From: Symsagittifera roscoffensis
Lineage: Eukaryota > Xenacoelomorpha > Acoela > Convolutidae
DNA length: 64,000 nucleotides
Reading direction: 5' to 3'
Assembly: GCF_963678635.1 (NCBI RefSeq)
Contig: NC_087063.1
Coordinates: 29,398,599 to 29,462,598, forward strand
Position numbers and translations under genes: made by a program. The stretch's first letter is position 1; each line of letters begins with the position of its first letter. The notes beneath the pieces were generated by a model that did no database searches, was not told where the DNA came from, and saw only the letters and a list, made by a program, of their open reading frames with translations. Shown here in pieces: positions 35,210-44,488 of this stretch.

Positions 35210-35601
35210 ACAGTATGCATCCATTTCAGTACCCTCATGTTTGTATTTGCCCTTCTTTCTATCTCGCTTTGTTCCAGGTCTACTTCTCGTTCCGGTACGG
35301 AGTAGTCTTCTTGCAAGGAATCCTCGCTGTCGTTGATGATCTGCCACTCTTCATCGGCTACCAGCTCGCCCACGTTCACCAACTCCTCGCTTATCTCATC
35401 GGGTTGTATCATGTCAATCAAGAAGTTTTTCAAAATGTTCTTTGATTGACATGATACAACCGGATGAGGATCAACTACAACAATGACCGCGAGCCTCTCA
35501 TCCACTTGCGTGTAGTTGAGGTCCCTCAAGCGCTTGTATAGCTCGTCGAGTGCGGGTTTTCTGAATGCCGCTGGCACAGATTTCCAGAAGCGATCTGCCA
35601 T
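35206..35601 (-). pseudogene. Gypsy-B downstream ORF, duplicated piece
   Basis: 131 codons. Its second half (DMIQPDEISEE, DEEWQIINDS, EVDLEQSEIERR) duplicates 36821-37105 almost exactly. The first half (SVPAAFRKPALDELYKRL) is Gypsy-B-like but not found in the other copy. The piece directly abuts a long foldback at 35395-35467. Confidence 0.55.
35395..35467. repeat. Long foldback within Gypsy-B
   Basis: GGTTGTATCATGTCAATCAA (from 35402) is repeated in inverted form as TTGATTGACATGATACAACC, with extended arms of about 27 bp and a loop of roughly 17 nt. The single version also occurs at ~37080-37110. Confidence 0.8.
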
Positions 35602-35624
35602 TGCTGCTTTCCTTTATCTCACGA

Positions 35625-35725
35625 ATAACCAAACTCAAGAAGTACCTTGCCTAACCAAACTCAAGAAGTTCCTTGCCTTAACCAAACTCAAGAAGTACCT
35701 CTCCCGGGTGAAACTCAAGTATTAT
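35625..35725. repeat. Short tandem repeat, about 31 bp x 3-4
   Basis: Units of AACCAAACTCAAGAAGTACC type, the last degenerate (GTGAAACTCAAGTATT). Confidence 0.7.
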
Positions 35726-36106
35726 TTTCCCCTTGCACAATCAATGAAGAACTGTTTATTGTTTCTTCTTTCTTCCGTTCGACCAAATGTGATTTAATTG
35801 TCGTTTCAGTTTCCAAATCAATCTGAAAACAGAATCCAACTTTAAACCAAGATACTTTCCACACGTGCCTAACCTAGACCTCTACTATTAATACCTTTAA
35901 GACATTATCCTAACAACTCCATTGAAATGATTCAATTTAGATGTTAAAAACATGCAGATTCATTTTGTATTTTAGCACCATTAATTGTTTAGAACTTAAT
36001 TGTCATGCCAATTACATTAAAATCCATCTACCTGACTCGTGCCCCCTTTTATCTAGCTCAAGAACCCTGCGCCCCCCAACTCAAGACTTCCATGTCCATT
36101 CAAAGT

Positions 36107-36712
36107 TCAGACGATACTCAAGTAGTACTTCTTGTGTAGGTGCACCACTATCTCGGTTTCTGCAAATACCACATGTAGGATGGCGTATAATTCCCTAGAG
36201 CTCAACCTGCCCCTGTTTGGATCGTAAACCGGCATTTAGACCTCTCGTATCCCTGTTTCGACCATGAAGTCCCTCAACCTCGTTAGTGCCAACATTACGT
36301 GCTCGGGATCTATCGTGTTGTTTTCATTGACCCTCGTCACCAAAATACACAGATATTTACCAGGAACTTGTCAAACTGAAGGAGGAAGCGCAATCATTCC
36401 TCCCAACCTTGGCCTCTGCCGGAATAGAAACTCCACGTTCTGATATTTTCTTTTGAAGTCTGCTTTCAGTCTCGTGTTGAAGCTCATGTCCGCTGTTATG
36501 CAGATCGCACTAGTCCTATCTGACAAAATGAAGTCGCTGTCTGTGATCAGGATGTTCTCTGAATATTCATTCGGTATCTCGAATTTTGTGTTGAAATTTC
36601 TTCCTATGATAGGCTCAGCTTCCTCCTGATCCAGCTCCAACCCGTTAGTCTCTCTTACTTCCCTGAGCTTCTTTATCATCAAATTTTTGATGTGGGTAAG
36701 TCCTACCCCCAC
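36107..36712 (-). pseudogene. Gypsy-B macro-domain-like ORF (interrupted)
   Basis: From Met at 36712 the frame runs 113 codons to TGA (36371-36373), then continues open in the same frame past a TAA (36236-36238) to TGA at 36107-36109. The pattern fits a macro domain of the OARD1/TARG1-like kind: a beta strand and acidic start (ENILITDSDFILSDRTSAIC), a helix ending KADFKRKYQNVEFL, a strand GGMIAL, then GKYLCILVTRVN, a helix ALTRLRDFM, a strand VETGIREV, the MP motif and a last strand EIVVHLHKKYYL. The family's Gly-rich ligand loops are poorly conserved (SFNTRL and YDPNRGRL), so ADP-ribose binding is doubtful. It lies 3' of integrase inside Gypsy-B. Alternative: an unrelated alpha/beta tail. 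Confidence 0.5.
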
Positions 36713-36820
36713 TCCCCGGACAAAAATATTTATCGACGTCCCCGTCGATGGTGCTGGTTTTAAATTATCCGGTGGTATTTCTAGTGGTCGGTCAGTGGCT
36801 GTCCAACCAAATAGTGGATT

Positions 36821-37399
36821 TCATTTCTTCACATGTTTCATTGCTGACACGTCAACTTGCTGGATGTTTTGCGCCTCCTTTTCGTCAGTCTCAACGTTAT
36901 GCATCCATTCCAGTACCCTCATGTTTGTATTTGACCTTCTTTCTATCTCGCTTTGTTCCAGGTCTACTTCTCGTTCCGGTACGTTGTAGTCTTCTTGCAA
37001 GGAATCCTTGCTGTCGTTGATGATCTGCCACTCTTCATCGGCTACCAGCTCGTCCACGTTCACCACCTCCTCGCTTATCTCATCGGGTTGTATCATGTCA
37101 ATCAAGAAGTCGTCGTCATACCTGTTTTACCTCATGCCTGTCAGTTTGCGATCGATTTTTCTCGTCCCTGTGGTCATCGGCAGGTCTGGTTCTGTCCACT
37201 TTGGTACCTCGTTCTGCTCTGGATCATTCCAAGTTTCCTCCGCGAAAGATCCTTCGTCTGAATCCACCTCTATCTTCTCGTTATCATCCATGCTCACGTC
37301 CTCGTTGCCGTCATTCTTATCTCTGGTGCCTTTCTCGTTCACCCACATGCTGGTTCTCCCAGTAGGTACTCGAGTCATTCCATGTTCTGTGGTACACAC
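36821..37399 (-). pseudogene. Gypsy-B acidic region between integrase and macro-like ORF
   Basis: Two open pieces, 36821-37105 and 37127-37399, rich in Asp and Glu (DVSMDDNEKIEVDSDEGS, EVDLEQSEIERR), with a break between them. There are no membrane segments, so no env. It probably links integrase to the macro-like part in one polyprotein. The 3' piece is duplicated at 35206-35430. Confidence 0.5.
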
Positions 37400-37515
37400 C
37401 AGTCTTCCGGAGATGGGACGCGAGGTTTCAGATTTTCGTAGTGCGCATCACGCCCTGTACTCAAGCGATAGAACCGGCGCTGCTGGTGTACCTCTGTTAT
37501 CGTGAACGGTCCTCT

Positions 37516-38431
37516 TCATTTCTTCAGTAACTTCTTAGTCCCGTTTGGGGATATGATATTCTGGAACACCCAGACGTATTGTCCCACAGCATACGGTTTC
37601 GCCTGAAGTATTTTTTCGTCGTAATTCTTCCGCCGTCTCATTTGTGCCTGCGCCGTGTTCCTTCTACAGAGCTCATTCAATTCCTGTTGTCTCCTGACCG
37701 CTTGCATCACGTAAGCCTGTGGCGACGTCTTTTCCCCCTTCGTATTCCGGATAGAAGAATTTCAGGTGCATCGCTCTCTCCCTGCCAGTCAACATCATGA
37801 AAGGACCTATCCCTGCTGTTGAGTGCTGCGTGCTCTTATACGCCCCTACCACTTGCGGTAGATATTTGTCCCAATCTGTCATGTATCTCGAGCAATATAC
37901 ACTGAGCATGTTCACCAGTGTTCTGTTCTACCTCTCCACTAATAGGTTCGTTTGAGGATGGTAGGTTGTTGAATGCGCTTGAGCAATGTGGGATCTCCTC
38001 ATCAGTTCTTTTGTCAGGTCCCCCACGAAGGCTTTCCCATTTTCCGATTAGAATGTCATCGGACAACCATATCGTGATATTCAGTGCGTTATCAAATGAT
38101 CACAAGTTTTTTCCGCTGAGGCCGTCTGACATGGTACCGCTTCTGCCAGTTTCGTGAAGTGGTCTATAATTACCAGTATCTGATTGTATCCCGAGTCGGT
38201 CATGCAGATCTTCTGATGGTCTATCTGCACGACCTCGTTAAATTCCGAGCTTTCCACGGACTTAAGAGGGAGTTTCATTTTTCTAGGGTCTTTCACTTGC
38301 AAACACGACAAACGTGCGTTCACCCACCTTTCGCAAGCCTTTCTCAACCCTGGCCAATCAATCCTGTGTAGTATTTTTTGTTGTACCTTGTCTATCCCCT
38401 GATGTCCCATCTGATCTTGCGATCTGAACAA
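37516..38431 (-). pseudogene. Gypsy-B integrase
   Basis: 38081-38431 has the zinc domain remnant (MGHQGIDKVQQKIL, CLQVKDPRKM) and the first catalytic Asp (VVQIDHQKICM, ILVIIDHFTKLAEAVP). Downstream the second catalytic position reads Glu (S-E-N-G, codon 38042-38044) directly after a TAA (38048-38050), and the Glu region (LVER) is followed by a TAG. 37673-37915 carries the end of the core (DWDKYLPQVVGAYKSTQHS) and 37516-37710 a GPY/F-like module (QYVWVFQNIISPNG). Substituted triad and stops: inactive. Confidence 0.75.
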
Positions 38432-39121
38432 AACTTCGGTCTGATATAGCTGCGGTAATATGATGAGATTATGCTTGTGTAATATCTTATCCTCATCTTA
38501 CCTCCTACAGGCTACCACACCATCAGCGGTGTGATAGAGTAAGTCCCTTCTCTCTTTGTAGAACTCGCTCAAGATCTTGTAACTATCATCCTCCAGGTCT
38601 TCTTTTTCCTTGTCTCCCGTCCGGATCCATTTGTACAGGTTGCTCGTCATCTTGTCATTCTACTGGGCTCGTATCAGATCCGATAGTCTGTATCTCGCTT
38701 TGACCTGTTCCTTCAATACCATCATTTGACCGTTCAGTTCTCCGGGACTGTGGTTGTCGTCTTTTAGCTTAACGAAAACTATCCTTCTCAAGACCTCCTT
38801 GCCATCATCCATTTCCAGGTTCGTCCTGACATTTGAATTGCACGATAGCTCCCTGAATGGTTATCTTGACACCGTTATCTTCTCAAGCTCTTCTCCTTCC
38901 TACGCATCCTGTTGCTGTAGGTTGTACGTTCCTGCGGAAGAGTCACTTTGTGGTTCTCTGTCGTGGTGTCTCATTTTCTCTTCTGCTAATATCATGCAAA
39001 GACTGTCCTGGTCATCACCACTCTTCTCTGAGTCATCCTCCCATTCTTCCGACTCCCCGGACAAATTCTCTTCCTCACTGACTCCTTTTGATTTCGACCA
39101 CTCCCCGGACTCTTGATCTGG

Positions 39122-39688
39122 TCATAGGTGTTCGGCTTCCTTCTTGAATGTCACTTTCTTCTTACGAAACGTAGTCCGTCTCAGTATGTCCTCTGGGATT
39201 TTCTCAACCAATGTCCGCACAACTTCTTTGTCGTCAGGTTGCTTGCCTATCGTTGAGTCCTCGCCACGAGCCGTTTCCCCTCTTTTCAATATGTTGACTT
39301 CCGATTTGTCTTTATCATTGTTCCGGACTATCGGTTTATCGTCTGCTAGTTTCTCGAGTAGTCTCCTCAGATCTTCTCCTATCGTCATCCTTCTCGTCTC
39401 CACTTGACCGAGGTTGTAGCTTTTTGTTTTTAGTGTTTCCCTCACTATCTTCGACTTGAGCATCGTTTCCATTGGCATCCCTGTTTTTCTCTTAAGAATT
39501 TTTTTCGTCTCATGTTCTGCTGGCAGCTCGGGATGGTCCTCTAGTGGTTTCCCTGACTTGTCAAGCCACCTCGTGAGTGGAAGACTGTCATACGTCTCCT
39601 TGTCCATAAAAGAGAAGCCATCTTTGATTTCCGGCCTGTCGCCCTCCCTTTGCTCCTGTCTCTCGTAAAACTCCGTCTTTTTGCTCAA
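39122..39688 (-). CDS. Gypsy-B linker between RNase H and integrase
   Basis: 188 codons, very rich in Lys, Glu and Arg (EFYERQEQREGDRPEIKDGF, RKKKVTFKKEAEHL). No catalytic motif. It lies in pol order after RNase H. An inverted, broken counterpart begins near 33690. The function of so long a charged spacer is unknown. Confidence 0.5.
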   Translation of the reverse strand: MSKKTEFYERQEQREGDRPEIKDGFSFMDKETYDSLPLTRWLDKSGKPLEDHPELPAEHETKKILKRKTGMPMETMLKSKIVRETLKTKSYNLGQVETRRMTIGEDLRRLLEKLADDKPIVRNNDKDKSEVNILKRGETARGEDSTIGKQPDDKEVVRTLVEKIPEDILRRTTFRKKKVTFKKEAEHL

Positions 39689-39936
39689 ATTGTCGAAATT
39701 CTGATGTTGTCACTTGTTCTGTGCTCAATAATCATGTTGAAACTATCCAGGCGCAATATCCATCTCCCAATATAGCTCTGGTCCATTGAGTATCTGTTTA
39801 ACCAACTGAGTGCTCGGTTGTCGACTCGTAACTTGAATGGCTCGCTACCCAGGTATGCCTTGAATTTTTCTACAAAGGTGACTACCGCGAACATTTCCTT
39901 TTTGGGTGCTCGGTACTTCATCTCTGTATTACTCAA
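39685..39936 (-). pseudogene. Gypsy-B RNase H, end
   Basis: 83 codons with YRAPKKEMFAVV, LRVDNRALSWLNRY and the catalytic Asp in VDNRAL, then WILRLDSFNMIIEHR, the standard end of a Ty3/Gypsy RNase H. The beginning (DTDASVVAIS-like, ~40000-40060) is in a shifted or interrupted frame. Confidence 0.7.
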
Positions 39937-40273
39937 GATTTTGCTCCCGTAAGCTATCGGTCTCAGAAACTGTCTTCCCGTTCCACTCCTGTTTCTGGTG
40001 GCGTATTCCAGAGATCGCTACCACCGATGCATCCGTGTCCAGCACGCACATTCCCTTTTCCGTGGGCATCCCTAGCAATGGTGCTTCGCACAGCTTTCTT
40101 TTTATTCTTTGAAATGACTCCTCTGCCGCGTTATTTCACGTGAACTTCTTACCCTTGTGCCTCATGAGTTGTTGCATTGGATAAACTTTGTCCGTATAGC
40201 ACTTGATGAACTCCCTGTAGTAGTTTGCGAAACCCAAGAAGCTCACCAACTAGTGTTCTGATTTTGGCAATTT

Positions 40274-40951
40274 TCAAGTCAGTACTGCCTCTGCCGCATC
40301 TGGGTCTGGTCTAATACCATGTTTGTCGACCATTCTTCTCAGGTATTTGATCGATTCCTTGAGAATCTCACACTTCGATGGCTTGCATATCAGTCCTGGT
40401 CTCTTCATACAAGGAAACACCTCGTCCAGTCGTTCAATGTGGTCCTCCAGTGTAGGTGTTGCAATCACCACGTCATCTACGTAGCACATTACTAAATTGC
40501 CATATTTCTTTGTTACGCTTGTCAGCGTTTGTGCCATTAGTCGTTGGAAGGTGGCTGTCGCATTGCAGAGTCCAAAGGACATCCTTTTCCATTGAAACAA
40601 TCCCAGCTCGCATGCAAAACCCGTCTTGTCCATGTCTAGCTTCCTCAGTGGTACCTGCAAAAAGACCGACCCTAGATCAAGAGTTGTGAAAAGTTTTGCG
40701 TCATCTAATTTTGAAAGACTCTTATCTATCCTAGGTATGGGAAAGGCATCCTTCACCGTGACGGAGTTCAGATATCGAAAGTCGCCAATAAACCTAAGTT
40801 GGTCTCTTTTCTTTTTAGCCATCACTACTCCACACGCCCACAGTGATTTGGATGGTTCTATCATATCATATTCTAGTAATGTCTCTATTTCTTTCCTACA
40901 TGCATCCGATTTGTGTGGGGTGATGCGCCTAGCCCCCTTCCTGTGCGGCAC
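40274..40951 (-). CDS. Gypsy-B reverse transcriptase
   Basis: 225 codons containing most of the palm: EIETLLEYDMIEPSKS, RFIGDFRYLNSVTVKDAFPI, LFTTLDLGSVFLQVPL (first catalytic Asp in LDL), MSFGLCNATATFQRLM and CYVDDVVIATP with the Asp pair. The YVDD box and its surroundings are intact in this piece. The fingers begin further upstream in another frame (around 40960-41110), so the enzyme is not complete. Confidence 0.85.
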   Translation of the reverse strand: MPHRKGARRITPHKSDACRKEIETLLEYDMIEPSKSLWACGVVMAKKKRDQLRFIGDFRYLNSVTVKDAFPIPRIDKSLSKLDDAKLFTTLDLGSVFLQVPLRKLDMDKTGFACELGLFQWKRMSFGLCNATATFQRLMAQTLTSVTKKYGNLVMCYVDDVVIATPTLEDHIERLDEVFPCMKRPGLICKPSKCEILKESIKYLRRMVDKHGIRPDPDAAEAVLT

Positions 40952-41390
40952 CGCCGATTCTTCTAGCTCTATTTCATGTTCAACAAAGTTGCAGCATCCA
41001 ATGTCTGCCTTATGTCTCGAAAAAACATCCTGATTCCTATCTAGAACGTCCTTGATGGCTTCGAGCTGTTCGTCTGTTATCTTTCCCCTTAATTGTTTGA
41101 TCTCTGTAAAACTGGTTTATCCATTTCCAATTCCTCTAGCGTGGCTTTTTCTGGAAAACTCGAACAGCTCGACAGTCCATCGTCTGTCTCTGACTTAAGT
41201 GACTTCACAAGACCTGATGAACATTTTATTTTCTTCAATCTTCTCAAGATACAAGTTTTATCCCAATGATTCGGGCAATCAAGAACTTCATTTTGTTTCG
41301 CATTTTAGGTCATTTCATATCTAGTTTTCACTGGCAGTGCGTATCCTAGCTTCATCCCCCTCTGGATTGTGATTGGTATACCAAGAGTAT

Positions 41391-43642
41391 TCAACAAGTC
41401 ACTGACTGCATGCATCTGGGGACGTCTGCTTCCGTTCCCAGATGCATGGCATCCTCTTCCAGCATAGCACAGTGCCCAATGGATCTCACTTTTAGTTCCT
41501 CTCTGCCAACATAGGTTTGCCCGGCTAGATCCTCATCACATGTTATCATCGTTTTTGTGTAGATGTTTATTCCATCTATATTCAACATGACCTCATGTGG
41601 ACCATAGGCTTCCGTGTACCTGTTGTCTGTGCGAACTGATTTACTACCACCTCTCTTGAGTAACGCCCTTAAAGCTCTGGAAGGAGTTTGCGGGCTTAAT
41701 GCACTCAAGTAATTCGCGTACACATCTGTGTGCATTATTGTCTGATCACTCGGTACACTCAGGTTTCTTGTTAATTCTTGGCCGCCCACTGTGATAATTG
41801 ACCTGATTCTTGCCGTAATTTTCTTGATGCCAAATGGTTTTCCAGTCACCATTTTCAAGGTGTTGCAACTGTTTCTGCTCATCGAGTTCCCTCCGGTCTC
41901 TGGTTCTGGTCTTGTCATACAGAGCGTTTCATTCAATCTCTGTCCTTCTATTTCCTGATTCAGCCGTTTTTCGATTTCTTTGGTCGCCAAGTCTTGCTTC
42001 ACTTTGTTGATCGCCTCTGCAGCTGCCCTTTCGTAGTTTATCTCTAGAGAATTTCTCTTCTCGGCCCCCGTGGCATCTTTGTTTTGTGTCACGGTCTTTA
42101 CTGTCTTTGTTGATAATTCACCACCCGCTGCTTCTTTGTTGTTCAAATCAATTTCAGCTTGTCTGTTCGTAGTATTTTGCACTGGGCCAGTGCTTGTTTG
42201 TGTTTCAGGTGATTTTGATTCTTCACCGCCTCCCAAAACAAAGGACAATCCATCCTGAAATGACCTTCTTGATTACAGAAAAAACACATGGCGCCTATCT
42301 TGAAGATCAAGCCCTTGTATAACTCATCTTCCTCCGTTTGACTCATATCCTCTTCCTCTGGTGCGTATCAAAAGCTTTTCATGCCTGGCTTGTATGTCGT
42401 GCAATCCGCCACATGATTATCCGCTGATCCACAATTTGCGCATGATCGACGTTTGTCCATGTCGTCTCTAGGCTTGTACCCTGACGACCTTTGTGACTGG
42501 CTCCCCCTTGCATGTTCCTGCCTTCTGAGTATGATTACTTTTTTGGTTTCATTAACATGTACTCTCTTGACTTTTGTCTCATCTCTTCTGGGGTTGGTGC
42601 ATTATCCTTTGATATTTTATAATACGTTGCCAGCATTGTTCTCCAGTCGTCACTTCTCACCCCGTCAATAAACTTTGAAGCGATGCTAAAGTTTCTTCTA
42701 TTCGTCGACTCTTCAGGGTCGCTTCTTCTTCTCAAGCTCTCAAGATCATCCAGGAATCTATCGATTGACTCGTCTTCCCTTTGTCTTTGTTTTTCAAATC
42801 TCATCATCGCTTGATGAACTTTCATCTCTGACCCGAATCGGTTCAACAGTATCTTGAAGATCTTGTCCGCTGTATCACGCTTACTTCTAAATTGCTTAGT
42901 ATTGCCGCGCAAGCCTGCCTTTCGTCGTTCAAATAATCTTATCTGAATCTTAGAAGTAGTCTCCTCACCTCAACCCATGTATCAATGCAACCATCTGAAT
43001 CGTCCTTGATTTTTTTTTAGGTTTTTGAAGGTTTTCCGGGATTTGCCACTACATCTGTCACTTGAGTCTGTATTCCTTGTTGCGAATACTTCAAGAGTCC
43101 TGTTCATCAATTCCCAGGTATTGGCCCACGTCATGGCGTCCGGTTGTACACACGTATTTTATCTTGAGTCCTCTGTTGTCCTCGCTGTGTTTGAGAATCC
43201 CACTTTCATGGCAGTCCTTATCCTTCCTGATGCCATGGTACTATCAGTCCGTTCTAACGGTGTAGATTCTCGTTTCTTTCGTTGTATTTCCACGAAATCT
43301 ACTCTATTTCACGATGGCTTTTCCATCACTATTTTGTCTTGAGCTAATGAGTTTCTCGAGAGAGCATCCAATTTGAACTGTATGGCACAAGAATTTTCAG
43401 CTTGTTCCCTGCCCATTGTATTCATTCTGGTATCTAGATTCCATAACTTCTCGATCACGGTGTCATACCGTTTCTTCATTTCTTCCATATCTTTCTTGAT
43501 ATGTTTCTCTCGCTCTTTTTCGGTAGCCTCCACCTTGTCTGACATCTGCTGTAGCTTCTCTTCCGTCGCCCTTAACCAGGTTGAAGCAGTTGTCTAGGTT
43601 GTCATTCGTGTTGTATCGTATTTCCCTTTTTAGCTCTTATTT
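41391..43642 (-). pseudogene. Gypsy-B second gag-protease copy (tandem duplicate)
   Basis: Matches 43857-46080 in order: a coiled-coil piece (43309-43545, KKRYDTVIEKLWNLDTRM), capsid (42535-42912, FEKQRQREDESIDRFLDDLE), a zinc knuckle CFFCNQEGHFRMDC (42143-42346), and the pre-protease part (41391-42248, ELTRNLSVPSDQ, GREELKVRSIGHC). It stops before the protease active site. Internal deletions shift the frame. A ~2.4-kb tandem duplication inside the element is the simplest explanation. Confidence 0.7.
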
Positions 43643-43663
43643 AGGCTATTATTGGTGTCCTAC

Positions 43664-44488
43664 CTATAACCCGAAGCTCCCCCTGTTCGCTGCTGACAGT
43701 CGTATTCTTGAGTCGAACAGTTCATCTTTGTCAAACCCCATTCTTCTCCAAATTTCAATTGGTATTACACTCAAGACGGCTCCCGTGTTCATAAACCCAC
43801 GCAGTTGTGTCTTCTTTCCATTTATGTCCAATACTTGTGCAGACACGTCTGCTACTGTCCCCAGATGCATGGCATCCTCCTCCAGCATAGCACAGTGCCC
43901 AATGGATCTCACTTTTAGTTCCTCTCTACCAACATAGATTTGCCCGGCAAGATCCTCGTCACAAGTTATCATCGTTTTTGTATAGTTATTTATACCATCT
44001 ATATTCAACATGACCTCATGTGGTCCATAGGCTTCCGTGTATCTGTTGTCTACGCGAACTGATTTGCTACCACCTCTCGTGAGTAATGCTCTTGAAGCTC
44101 TAGAAGGAGTTTGCGGGCTTATTGCGCTCAAGTAGTCCGCGTATACATCTATGTGCATCACTGTCTGATCACTCGGTTCACTCAGGTTTCTTGTTACTTC
44201 GTGGCCTCCCACTGTGATTATTGACATGATTCTCGCCCCAAATTTCGTGATGCGAAATGGTTTTCCAGTTACCATTTTCAAGGAGTTGCAGTTGCTCCTA
44301 CTCATCGAGTTCTCTCCGGTCTCTGGTTCCGGTGTTGTCATACAGAGCGTCTCATTTAATCTCTGTTTTTCTATCTCCTGTTTAAGCCGTTGTTCGATTT
44401 CTTTCGTCGGCAAGGATTGCTTCAGTTTGTTGATCGCTTCTGCAGCTGCCCTCTCGTAGTTTATCTCTTTTCTCGGCCACCGTGGCAT
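43664..44488 (-). pseudogene. Gypsy-B protease region
   Basis: 274 codons. The N-terminal part repeats that of the duplicate. The C-terminal part has the aspartic-protease loop as MNTGAVLSVIP, in which the catalytic Asp of D-T-G is Asn (codon 43787-43789), followed by a hydrophobic strand and a flap-like region (RIRLSAANRGSFG). An Asn here would abolish activity. The neighbouring gag and RT contexts fit a Ty3/Gypsy protease. Confidence 0.7.
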
